Origin: Streptosporangiaceae bacterium
GTDB lineage: Bacteria > Actinomycetota > Actinomycetes > Streptosporangiales > Streptosporangiaceae
Length of the DNA stretch: 12,722 nucleotides
Assembly: GCA_030045215.1 (NCBI GenBank)
Contig: JASIBJ010000107.1
Location: 1 to 12,722, forward strand
Direction: 5' to 3'
Shown: piece by piece, positions 7,004-12,722 of the stretch
Layout of the letters: every line of letters starts with the position of its first letter
Numbering within the stretch: the stretch's first letter is position 1
Translations under genes and position numbers: made by a program
The notes under the pieces: model-generated
Database searches by the model: none
What the model was told of the DNA's origin: nothing
What the model saw: the letters and a program-made list of their open reading frames with translations, nothing else

Positions 7004-7981
7004 TTAGCTTTGGCCGTCGAACAGGCTGGTAACGGAGCCGTCGTTAAACACCTCGTTGATCGCCCGAGCGATCAACGGCGCGATCGACAGCACCGTGAGC
7101 TTGTCGAACCGGTTGTCGTTCGAGATCGGCAGTGTGTTGGTGACGATGACCTCGCTGACCCGCGAGTTCTTCAGCAGGTCGACCGCGGGCCCGGACAATA
7201 CGGCGTGGGTCGCGGTGACGATGACCTGGGCGGCGCCCTGCTCGAACAGCGTGTCCGCGGCTTTCACGATGGTGTGGCCGGTGTCGATCATGTCGTCCAC
7301 GACGATGCAGGTACGCCCCTCGACCTGGCCCACGACCTCGAGCACCTTGGCCTCGTTGGCGATGTCCGGGTCGCGGCGCTTGTGGATGATCGCCAGCGGG
7401 CAGCCGAGCCGGTCGGTCCACCGCTCACAGACGCGAACCCGGCCTGCGTCCGGCGCGACGACGGTCACCCGCGAGACGTCGAGCTTGTCTTGCAGGTAAC
7501 CGGCCAGGATCGGCAGCGCGAACAGGTGGTCCACCGGCCCGTCGAAGAACCCCTGGATCTGGGCGGTGTGCAGGTCGACCGCCATCAGCCGGTGAGCCCC
7601 CGCGGTGAGGAACAGGTCGGCCATCAGGCGGGCCGAGATCGGCTCGCGACCCCGGCTCTTCTTGTCCTGCCTGGCATACCCGAAGAACGGCGCGACCACG
7701 GTGATCCTCTTAGCGGACGCCCGCTTCAGGGCATCGACCATGATCAGCTGCTCCATGATCCACTGGTTGATCGGGGAGGTGTGGCTCTGCAGCACGAACG
7801 CGTCCGACCCGCGCACCGACTCCAGGAACCGTACGAAGATCTCGCCGTTTGCGAAGTCGTAGGCCCTGGTGGGAGTGACCTCTATGCCCAGGCAGCCCGC
7901 GATTTCCTCGCCTAGCTCTGGATAGCCGCGGCCAGAAAACAGCATCAGCTTCCGCTCGCTGGCCACGGTCTTGCCCGTCAC
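7004..7981 (-). CDS. prs: Ribose-phosphate pyrophosphokinase (PRPP synthase)
   Basis: The enzyme makes 5-phosphoribosyl-1-diphosphate from ribose-5-phosphate and ATP, feeding purine, pyrimidine, histidine, tryptophan and NAD synthesis, and in actinobacteria also decaprenyl-phosphoryl-ribose/arabinose. The 325-residue length is normal. Visible signatures are FSGRGYPELGEEIA (15-28), FANGEIFVR (43-51), FGYARQDKKSRGREPISARL (100-119, the flexible ATP-binding loop), DLHTAQIQGFF (136-146) and the PRPP loop IVVDDMIDTGHTI (226-238). The usual second Gly-Gly of DTGGT is Gly-His here, a mild change. The GTG start at 7981 is one base past the stop of the GlmU-like gene, with AGGAG seven bases upstream inside that gene's end, so the two are surely cotranscribed. 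Confidence 0.95.
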   Translation of the reverse strand: MTGKTVASERKLMLFSGRGYPELGEEIAGCLGIEVTPTRAYDFANGEIFVRFLESVRGSDAFVLQSHTSPINQWIMEQLIMVDALKRASAKRITVVAPFFGYARQDKKSRGREPISARLMADLFLTAGAHRLMAVDLHTAQIQGFFDGPVDHLFALPILAGYLQDKLDVSRVTVVAPDAGRVRVCERWTDRLGCPLAIIHKRRDPDIANEAKVLEVVGQVEGRTCIVVDDMIDTGHTIVKAADTLFEQGAAQVIVTATHAVLSGPAVDLLKNSRVSEVIVTNTLPISNDNRFDKLTVLSIAPLIARAINEVFNDGSVTSLFDGQS

Positions 7982-7982
7982 T

Positions 7983-9041
7983 TCAATTCTCCTCGCCCTG
8001 CCGGGCCGTGACCTGGGCCGTTAGGTGCGCGAACGGCCCGACCGTCGCACCAGGCATAATCTCCGTCGATTCGCAGACCGACTGGATGACCGTCGCGCCG
8101 GCGCCGACGGTCGTGTCGCGCAGCAGGGTGCCGGGGCCGACGCAGGCGCCGGCGCCGACGACAGTGCGACCTTCGAGCTGCGTACCCGGGCAGATCCGCG
8201 CCCCTGGCTCGAGCTTCACATCAACGTCGATCCACGTGGTGTTCGGATCCACGATCGTCACGCCCGCCGCCATCCATTCACCGACGAGGCGCTCGTTGAG
8301 CACGCGCCGGGTCCTGGCCAGCTGGGCCTGGTTGTTGACCCCCTGCACCTCGTCGAAGTCCTCGCATCGCGCCGAGCCGACCGGGTGGCCGTCGGCGCGC
8401 AGGATCGCCGGCACGGCCGTCAGGTACTCCTCTCCGGCCGCGTTGGCAGCCGGGACCCGCTTGATCGCGTCCGCGAGCAGGTTGCCGTCGAAGGCGAATA
8501 TGCCGGAGCTGATCTCGGTGACCGCACGCTGCTCAGGGGTGGCGTCCCTGTCCTCGACAATGTCGACAACCCGGCCCGCTTGATCGCGGATGATCCGGCC
8601 GTAACCGGCTGGATCGGGCGCGATAGTGGTCAGCACAGTGACCGCCGACCCCGAGGCCTCGTGCTCGGCCGCGAGCTTGGCGAGACTCTGGCCGCGGAGC
8701 AGCGGGGTGTCGGAGAAGACGACAAGGACAGTCCCCGGTATCGCGCCGACCGCCTCGATCACCGTCCGCACGGCGTGCCCCGTGCCCCACGAGCCGTTGC
8801 GCTCCTGCACGACCAGCATCGCCTCGGAGCAGCGCTCAGCCGCGTACCGCGCCACCTGTCCGCGCAGATCGCTCACGACCAGGATGACCTGCCCGGCATC
8901 CAGCTCATCAACGGCGGCGATCACGTGGCCGAGCATCGCCCGCCCGCACACCTCGTTGAGCATCTTCGGGGTAGCTGTCCGCATCCTGGTGCCCTCGCCG
9001 GCCGCCAGGATGATGACGGCAGCAGGACCGCTCGAACTCAC
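7983..9041 (-). CDS. glmU: GlmU-like N-acetylglucosamine-1-phosphate uridyltransferase, C-terminally short
   Basis: The protein has an N-terminal nucleotidyltransferase domain: VIILAAGEGTRMRTATPKML (9-28), WGTGHAV (85-91), SDTPLL (110-115), GYGRIIR (146-152), IVEDRDAT (161-168), EISSGIF (176-182) and VQGVNN (232-237). About seven hexapeptide-repeat rungs follow (about 255-338). Full GlmU is about 450-490 residues and bifunctional; this one ends at 352, right after GPFAHL, so the acetyltransferase residues corresponding to E. coli Lys351, His363, Tyr366 and Asn386 are absent. The uridyltransferase part also departs from the family: EINTG is EISSG, PK.LH is PKMLN, and the Q..QLGT loop is longer. 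The GTG start at 9041 has GAGGAG nine bases upstream. Gene order (glmU-prs-rplY-pth) marks it as the positional ortholog. It may be monofunctional or degraded; a full GlmU may exist elsewhere. Confidence 0.85.
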   Translation of the reverse strand: MSSSGPAAVIILAAGEGTRMRTATPKMLNEVCGRAMLGHVIAAVDELDAGQVILVVSDLRGQVARYAAERCSEAMLVVQERNGSWGTGHAVRTVIEAVGAIPGTVLVVFSDTPLLRGQSLAKLAAEHEASGSAVTVLTTIAPDPAGYGRIIRDQAGRVVDIVEDRDATPEQRAVTEISSGIFAFDGNLLADAIKRVPAANAAGEEYLTAVPAILRADGHPVGSARCEDFDEVQGVNNQAQLARTRRVLNERLVGEWMAAGVTIVDPNTTWIDVDVKLEPGARICPGTQLEGRTVVGAGACVGPGTLLRDTTVGAGATVIQSVCESTEIMPGATVGPFAHLTAQVTARQGEEN

Positions 9042-9615
9042 TCGACTCGGCTCCTCGATGTCGCTGCGGCAGCAGGGGACGTAGTCAAGATGTCACGCTC
9101 CCGACGTGCGCAGGATACCGTCCGGTTACTTATCCTCGCCCGACCTGGGCAGCCATTGACCGCCGGTGCCACACTTGCCCGTGATGGTGACGCGCGCCGG
9201 GATGCGCCGTCGGCCCGGAGATCAACAGCAGCCCAAGTCCTGCCGGGAAGCATGCCCTCAGCCGCCCGGTTATCCGGCGTACCTCCATTTTTACCCCCCG
9301 CGCCCGCGCCGCGCCGCGCGGGTTACCGAAGATGCGCGCCCGAGGATAGCGTTCATGCGATGGGAACGACGCGGTCCCGTCTGCCAGTCACCCGCTCCAG
9401 TGCGGTCACCCGGGCTGGCCGCTGCCCTTCAACGATCCGACCTCTGCGATGCCCAGCGTTGTCCAAGTACGCTCTGACCTCGGCCGATCCTGTTCTCGAC
9501 TTTCGCCACGCCCGCTCGTCCCTGCCCGTGATCCAGGCCGCCGGGTCCGTCGACATCGTGACGCGCAGGGTCGGGATCAGAACCCCGGTAGGCTGTGCCA
9601 CTGGGCGTTAGCCGT
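9042..9615. other. 574-base gene-free stretch between the GlmU-like gene and tRNA-Gln
   Basis: No frame here shows a family signature, and the longer ones have Arg/Pro/Ser-rich composition typical of chance frames in GC-rich DNA. It must hold the minus-strand promoter of the glmU-prs-rplY-pth block and the plus-strand promoter of the tRNA. A minus-strand TATCCT (9112-9117) is a possible -10 for glmU; it also forms one arm of AGGATA...TATCCT (9112-9117 and 9131-9136). A plus-strand TAGGCT (9589-9594) is a possible -10 for the tRNA. Neither has a clear -35. Confidence 0.45.
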
Positions 9616-9687
9616 TCCCGGGTAGTCTAATTGGCAAGACATCGGACTTTGGCTCCGACGTTGAAGGTTCGAACCCTTCCCCGGGAG
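9616..9687 (+). tRNA. tRNA-Gln (anticodon UUG)
   Basis: A 72-base cloverleaf can be drawn by hand. The acceptor stem TCCCGGG (9616-9622) pairs with CCCGGGA (9680-9686). The anticodon stem TCGGA/TCCGA encloses the loop CTTTGGC, with anticodon TTG reading CAA. The T stem GAAGG/CCTTC encloses TTCGAAC (9668-9674). The discriminator base is G at 9687, and the following CAA shows that CCA is not encoded. The D arm GTC...GAC contains TAATTGG, normal for tRNA-Gln. Confidence 0.96.
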
Positions 9688-9709
9688 CAACGAGAAAATC
9701 TATTGTGAA

Positions 9710-10576
9710 TTATCTGTCCAACTGCAATATCTCTTGAACCCGCGTCATGGCCGACACCCAGCCCTCGATCGACAGATAGAGGTGGGCGCTGCTGCTGACG
9801 GCGACGATCAAGCAGCCGTGGTAGTTCTCTCCGGTGTTCTTCCTGACGGTGTTCGGGTTGTGCCGTTTGAGGGTCGGCGGGCGGAACTGCTCAGCGGGAA
9901 GACCGGTCTGGTCTAGCCAGAATTGCTGCGCAGCCGCGACATCGGCGCTCTCGTGAATGTGGACCCGACAAATCAGGCGCTCATGAGCGACGCCTGACAC
10001 AGCCAGGAACCTGAGGAAGAGCGCGATCAGATCCGGGTCGCTGTTGATGAACACGACCCGATTGTCCGGGCGCCGGTATGACTTGTTCTTGCTTCCCTCG
10101 CACCAGTACGCCATAGCACCGGCGATCAAGACTTCCCGATCGCTGCGCTCACCGATCTGCGCGGCAGCCTTGTCCCTGACTGCTTGCTGCCTGGCGGCGC
10201 GCACGGGCCGCTCCCTGGCCCAATAACTCGCCACTCCTTCGGCGTTCCGCTTGCGGCATTCCGCATAGCTGAGCCGACCTGGCCGCGGCAGGTCGCGCAC
10301 CCAGAGTGAAACCGAACCTTTGGAGCCGCCGAGCTCAGCGGCTATCTCGTCGTAGGTCTGGCCGTTGGCTCGCAACTCGCGGGCCCTGGCGTGCAGCTCA
10401 TCCTTTGCCCTTGGCCGACGCGTCCAGGGCGGAGGCGGAACACCGCGAAGAGCCTTGTCCAGCGTCTCGTTGTGGTAGACGCCGAGGATCTCCTTGATCT
10501 CGCGCCGCGACTTGCCTGCCAGCCGCAGCGCGATCGCGCGCTGTCGTAACTCCGGAAATGCTAGCTTCTGAGTCAT
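9710..10576 (-). CDS. Double helix-turn-helix protein with LAGLIDADG-like segment (possible homing-endonuclease relative)
   Basis: The 288-residue protein begins with two helix-turn-helix-like units, about residues 9-33 (LRQRAIALRLAGKSRREIKE) and 62-94 (YDEIAAELGGSKGSVSLWV), so DNA binding is likely. The second half starts with LIAGAMAYWCEGSK (150-163), which resembles one LAGLIDADG helix, then VVFINSDPDLIALFLRFL (174-191), RVHIHES (204-210) and LKRHNPNTVRKNTGENYHGC (236-255). I recognise this layout from uncharacterised actinobacterial proteins, but no activity has been shown to my knowledge. The ATG at 10576 has no clear ribosome binding site, but TAAAAT lies six bases upstream, fitting a leaderless transcript. 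Its stop lies 22 bases beyond the tRNA-Gln 3' end, on the opposite strand, a typical place for inserted genes. Function as a nuclease or regulator is inference. Confidence 0.75.
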   Translation of the reverse strand: MTQKLAFPELRQRAIALRLAGKSRREIKEILGVYHNETLDKALRGVPPPPWTRRPRAKDELHARARELRANGQTYDEIAAELGGSKGSVSLWVRDLPRPGRLSYAECRKRNAEGVASYWARERPVRAARQQAVRDKAAAQIGERSDREVLIAGAMAYWCEGSKNKSYRRPDNRVVFINSDPDLIALFLRFLAVSGVAHERLICRVHIHESADVAAAQQFWLDQTGLPAEQFRPPTLKRHNPNTVRKNTGENYHGCLIVAVSSSAHLYLSIEGWVSAMTRVQEILQLDR

Positions 10577-10582
10577 ACTCGA

Positions 10583-10588
10583 ATTTTA
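10583..10588 (-). promoter_or_regulatory. -10 box placed for a leaderless transcript
   Basis: The minus strand reads TAAAAT here, then TCGAGT, then the ATG at 10576. A -10 hexamer ending six bases before the start codon would begin transcription at or next to the A of ATG, the arrangement common in actinobacterial leaderless genes. The -35 region at the correct spacing is weak. Confidence 0.45.
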
Positions 10589-10790
10589 GTGCGAGGCACT
10601 GACAATTGCGGCGCTAGCATCGCCAACGTGCTTCAATCTGCCGGGGTCGCCGTCTCGGCTCAGCAGCGCATGTGCAAAGTTGCCCTGGGTAGGAACTCAG
10701 CACTGACCGTCGGCCAAGGCCTGGGTGGGCACGACAGCCCCGGTCGCTTGCCGTATCGTCACGAGGTCGCCGGGAAAAGTTTGCCCGGCT

Positions 10791-10800
10791 GTTGTACAAC
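10791..10800. repeat. Perfect 10-base palindrome next to the operator
   Basis: GTTGTACAAC is its own reverse complement and shares its last three bases (AAC, 10798-10800) with the arm of the adjacent larger palindrome. It may be part of the same regulatory site or bind another factor. Confidence 0.4.
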
Positions 10801-10829
10801 CTACGGTCACGTAGGTTACGGTTACGTAA
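10798..10829. promoter_or_regulatory. Two overlapping palindromes, likely TetR operator for the desaturase unit
   Basis: The first site has perfect 8-base arms AACCTACG (10798-10805) and CGTAGGTT (10810-10817) around GTCA. The second has arms TTACG (10816-10820) and CGTAA (10825-10829) around GTTA. Both share the core TACGGTnACGTA and their centres are 15 bases apart, so dimers could bind side by side. A possible -10, TATTCT, lies at 10833-10838, so binding would cover the -35 area and block transcription. The TetR gene directly after the desaturase is the likely binder (inference). Confidence 0.6.
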
Positions 10830-10914
10830 GCGTATTCTGCATGAGCCCTTGTCCATGGTCGTGCGGACCGTCACCCATCAGTCAAATCAGCACTGAGTGC
10901 CAGGCGAGGATCCG

Positions 10915-11943
10915 ATGACCACAGTCCTTGACACCGCCAGCGAGTCCGGGCCCGCCGTCATCAAGGGCAGAGCCCCGCTCAGCGACCTAAGCGACGAGCC
11001 CAAGGGCAATCTGGAGAGAGTGCTTGTCGCCGTGTTCGTCGCGGTCCCGATGCTCGCCCTGCTCGCGGCGATCCCGGTAGCGTGGGGCTGGGGCCTCGGG
11101 TGGCACGACGTGATCATCGCCCTCGCCTTCTACTACTTCACGGGCCTCGGCATCAGCATCGGCTTCCATCGTTACTTCACCCATCGCTCGTTCAAGGCCA
11201 ACCAGGGCCTGCGGATCGTGCTCGCGATCGCGGGATCGATGGCCATCGAGGGACCGATCCTGACCTGGGTCGCAGACCACCGGCGCCATCACAAGTACAG
11301 CGACCGCGAGGGTGATCCGCACTCGCCCTGGCGATTCGGCAACGACTGGCGCGCGCTGCTCAAGGGCCTCGCCTGGGCGCACATCGGCTGGATGTTCGAT
11401 GGCAATCACACCTCGACGGAGAAGTTCTGCCCTGACCTGCTCGCCGACCGCAAGATCGCCGGGATCTCCAGGCGCTTTGCTCTGCTGACGGCGATCTCGC
11501 TGCTGGCTCCGGCGCTCATCGGCGGGCTGTGGTCGTGGTCCTGGCAGGGCGCGGTCACCGCGTTCTTCTGGGCCGCCCTCGTCCGGGTGGCATTCCTGCA
11601 CCACGTGACCTGGTCGATCAACTCGATCTGCCACACGTTCGGCAAGGAGGAGTTCGAGGTTAGGGACAAGTCACGAAATGTCAATTGGCTGGCAATTCTT
11701 TCGTTCGGCGAATCGTGGCACAACCTCCATCACGCCGACCCGACGTGCGCCAGGCACGGAGCGTTGCGTGGTCAGATCGACATAGCGGCCCGGCTGATCT
11801 GGCTCTTTGAGAAGGCCGGATGGGTCTACGACGTCCGTTGGCCGGAGGAGGCCAAGCTGAGCGGCAAGCAGACCAGCAGCCGCCGGCTGGGCGCGATGAC
11901 CCGCCGGGCCAGCCTCGCGCCGGTTGGCCGACCAGAAGCCTGA
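10915..11943 (+). CDS. Membrane acyl-CoA desaturase (delta-9, DesA3/stearoyl-CoA desaturase type)
   Basis: The 342-residue protein has the three histidine boxes that hold the di-iron centre of membrane desaturases: HRYFTH (85-90), HRRHH (122-126) and HNLHH (269-273). Hydrophobic segments at about 36-57, 64-82, 98-118, 185-205 and 211-228 fit the usual membrane topology with boxes on the cytoplasmic side. It introduces a double bond into a saturated acyl chain, using oxygen and electrons from a separate reductase not seen here. The ATG at 10915 is preferred because CGAGG lies about five bases upstream; an in-frame GTG at 10897 would add six residues but has no ribosome binding site. It is preceded by a twin palindrome and followed by a TetR gene 16 bases after its stop, suggesting regulation by membrane lipid or acyl-CoA state. 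Chain length and position specificity cannot be told. Confidence 0.93.
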   Translation: MTTVLDTASESGPAVIKGRAPLSDLSDEPKGNLERVLVAVFVAVPMLALLAAIPVAWGWGLGWHDVIIALAFYYFTGLGISIGFHRYFTHRSFKANQGLRIVLAIAGSMAIEGPILTWVADHRRHHKYSDREGDPHSPWRFGNDWRALLKGLAWAHIGWMFDGNHTSTEKFCPDLLADRKIAGISRRFALLTAISLLAPALIGGLWSWSWQGAVTAFFWAALVRVAFLHHVTWSINSICHTFGKEEFEVRDKSRNVNWLAILSFGESWHNLHHADPTCARHGALRGQIDIAARLIWLFEKAGWVYDVRWPEEAKLSGKQTSSRRLGAMTRRASLAPVGRPEA

Positions 11944-11959
11944 CCGACAGAATGGAGAA

Positions 11960-12616
11960 GTGACAAATCAGCCGTCAGCCGGCCGCAAGAGGATGACCGG
12001 TAAGGAGCGCCGCGCACAGCTTCTCGATGTCGGACGGCGCCTGTTCGCCGAGCGCGGCCTTGACGGCACTTCAATCGAGGAGATCGCGGCCAGGGCCGGC
12101 GTGTCGAAGCCGGTGGTGTACGAGCACTTCGGCGGCAAGGAAGGTCTCTACGCTGTCGTCGTTGATCGTGAGGTCGAGCGGTTCCTGACCATGGCGACCA
12201 CCCTCCTGGATGGGGGGGAGGACACCATGGCTAAGTTCGAGATCGCCGCGGTTGAGCTGCTGAGGTACATCCAGGAGAACTCGGACGGCTTCCGGATTCT
12301 CGTCCGCGACTCCAACCCCACCTCCGGTTCTGGCACGTTCGCCAGCCTGATGAGCGACATCGCCAGCCAGGTCGAGCACATACTCGGCGACGTGCTCAAG
12401 ACCAGGGGATATGACCCGAAACTCGCACCCATCTACGCGCAGATGCTCGTCGGAATGGTCGCGTCGGCCGGCCAGTGGTGGCTGGATGAGCGCAAGCCCA
12501 AGCTCGAAGAGATGGCCGCGCACCTGGTCAACCTGGCGTGGAACGGCCTGTCTCAGCTCGACCCGAAGCCGCGGCTGTCACCCGAGGCCCTGCAGCAGCT
12601 GCGGAGCAGCAAATAA
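11960..12616 (+). CDS. TetR/AcrR-family transcriptional regulator
   Basis: With the GTG start at 11960 the protein has 218 residues. The N-terminal DNA-binding domain is clear: RRAQLLDVGRRLFAERGLDG (17-36), then the helix-turn-helix TSIEEIAARAGVSKPVVYEHF (37-57) and GGKEGLYAVVVDREV (58-72). The helical C-terminal ligand domain includes NSDGFRILVRDS, a SQVEHILG helix and GQWWLDERKP. TetR proteins usually repress and are released by a small ligand. An earlier in-frame TTG at 11924 overlaps the desaturase and lacks support; an ATG at 11993 is also possible. GGAG lies only two bases before the GTG, a short spacing, so the start is uncertain. It lies 16 bases after the desaturase on the same strand and very likely controls that unit through the palindromes at 10798-10829; a fatty-acyl ligand is inference. 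Confidence 0.9.
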   Translation: MTNQPSAGRKRMTGKERRAQLLDVGRRLFAERGLDGTSIEEIAARAGVSKPVVYEHFGGKEGLYAVVVDREVERFLTMATTLLDGGEDTMAKFEIAAVELLRYIQENSDGFRILVRDSNPTSGSGTFASLMSDIASQVEHILGDVLKTRGYDPKLAPIYAQMLVGMVASAGQWWLDERKPKLEEMAAHLVNLAWNGLSQLDPKPRLSPEALQQLRSSK

Positions 12617-12635
12617 GGCGCCGCGGCGCGTTGGC

Positions 12636-12648
12636 CTGCCGGTGGCAG
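12636..12648. terminator. Small hairpin between convergent genes
   Basis: CTGCC-GGT-GGCAG forms a 5-base stem 20 bases after the TetR stop. A GC-only palindrome (GCGCCGCGGCGC, 12618-12629) lies just before it. Position between convergent genes fits termination, but the stem is short and no T-run follows. Confidence 0.25.
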
Positions 12649-12669
12649 CCGCGGACGCCCGACCCGTAG

Positions 12670-12722
12670 TCACGCCTTGTGAGCGACCACGAACACCCGC
12701 CGGAACGGGAACACCGTCCCGT
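12670..12722 (-). CDS. C-terminal end of a convergent gene, possibly a SAM methyltransferase
   Basis: Reading from the right edge on the minus strand, the last 16 codons give GTVFPFRRVFVVAHKA followed by TGA at 12672-12670. An ending of the form FPFRRVFVVA resembles the last beta strand of class I SAM methyltransferases. The fragment is too short to prove coding; the convergent position after the TetR gene is plausible. Only sequence to the right of the window can confirm it. Confidence 0.45.
   Translation of the reverse strand, partial: GTVFPFRRVFVVAHKA

Larger units (their letters stand above)
10577..10914. other. 338-base divergent intergenic region
   Basis: This spacer separates the minus-strand helix-turn-helix gene from the plus-strand desaturase and must hold both promoters. 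The side near 10577-10605 has the minus-strand -10-like TAAAAT. The side near 10791-10838 has three palindromic elements and a TATTCT that could be the desaturase -10. The middle (about 10610-10780) shows nothing I can assign. Confidence 0.55.

Noticed and set aside
9038..9601. Minus-strand frames of 71 and 82 residues in the glmU-tRNA gap
   Set aside because: Arg/Ala/Ser-rich, with no ribosome binding site or domain support.
8025..9611. 528-residue plus-strand frame
   Set aside because: It is antisense to the GlmU-like gene and runs on into gene-free DNA; composition is Arg/Asp-rich and no motif is seen.
10589..10918. 109-residue plus-strand frame before the desaturase
   Set aside because: It covers the palindromic operator region and has no motif; it is most likely chance.
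1..12722. CRISPR array, insertion sequence or prophage
   Set aside because: No regularly spaced repeats, transposase, integrase or phage structural genes are seen. The hairpins and palindromes are local and best explained as terminators or operators.

Overview
The window is high-GC DNA with actinobacterial codon use, frequent GTG/TTG starts and the actinobacterial housekeeping order glmU-prs-rplY-pth. No base composition or gene content lets me name a genus; an actinomycete of the Streptomyces/Frankia/Streptosporangium breadth is the safest reading.

Layout. Positions 1-5483 hold an accessory block, all on the minus strand, that looks like part of a cell-surface polysaccharide or glycoconjugate locus. 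In transcription order it contains a class I SAM methyltransferase (5483-4608), a 546-base gap, then a tightly overlapping three-gene unit, then a polysaccharide flippase running off the left edge (1575-1). The three genes are a UDP-glucuronate-decarboxylase-like extended SDR, a CysO/MoaD-like ubiquitin-fold protein ending in Gly-Gly, and a formylglycine-generating-enzyme-like (SUMF1-type) protein. Both junctions in the unit are 4-base start/stop overlaps, so the proteins are probably made together. The SDR and the FGE-like protein each lack key catalytic residues of their best-known relatives. This unit is the best candidate for an undescribed pathway; sulfur transfer to a sugar or another small molecule is one hypothesis.

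Positions 5577-9041 hold the minus-strand housekeeping block: pth, rplY (L25/Ctc), prs and a GlmU-like gene. The GlmU-like protein stops at 352 residues, within the left-handed beta-helix domain, and lacks the acetyltransferase active site; it also has changes in the uridyltransferase domain.

Positions 9042-10914 hold a 574-base gene-free stretch, a plus-strand tRNA-Gln(UUG), and a minus-strand gene for a double helix-turn-helix protein with a LAGLIDADG-like segment. That gene's stop lies 22 bases past the tRNA end. It may be read from a leaderless promoter.

Positions 10915-12616 hold a plus-strand pair: a membrane acyl-CoA desaturase with all three histidine boxes and a TetR regulator. Two overlapping palindromes just upstream look like the regulator's operator, suggesting an autoregulated lipid-desaturation unit. 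The last 53 bases appear to carry the C-terminal end of a convergent minus-strand gene.
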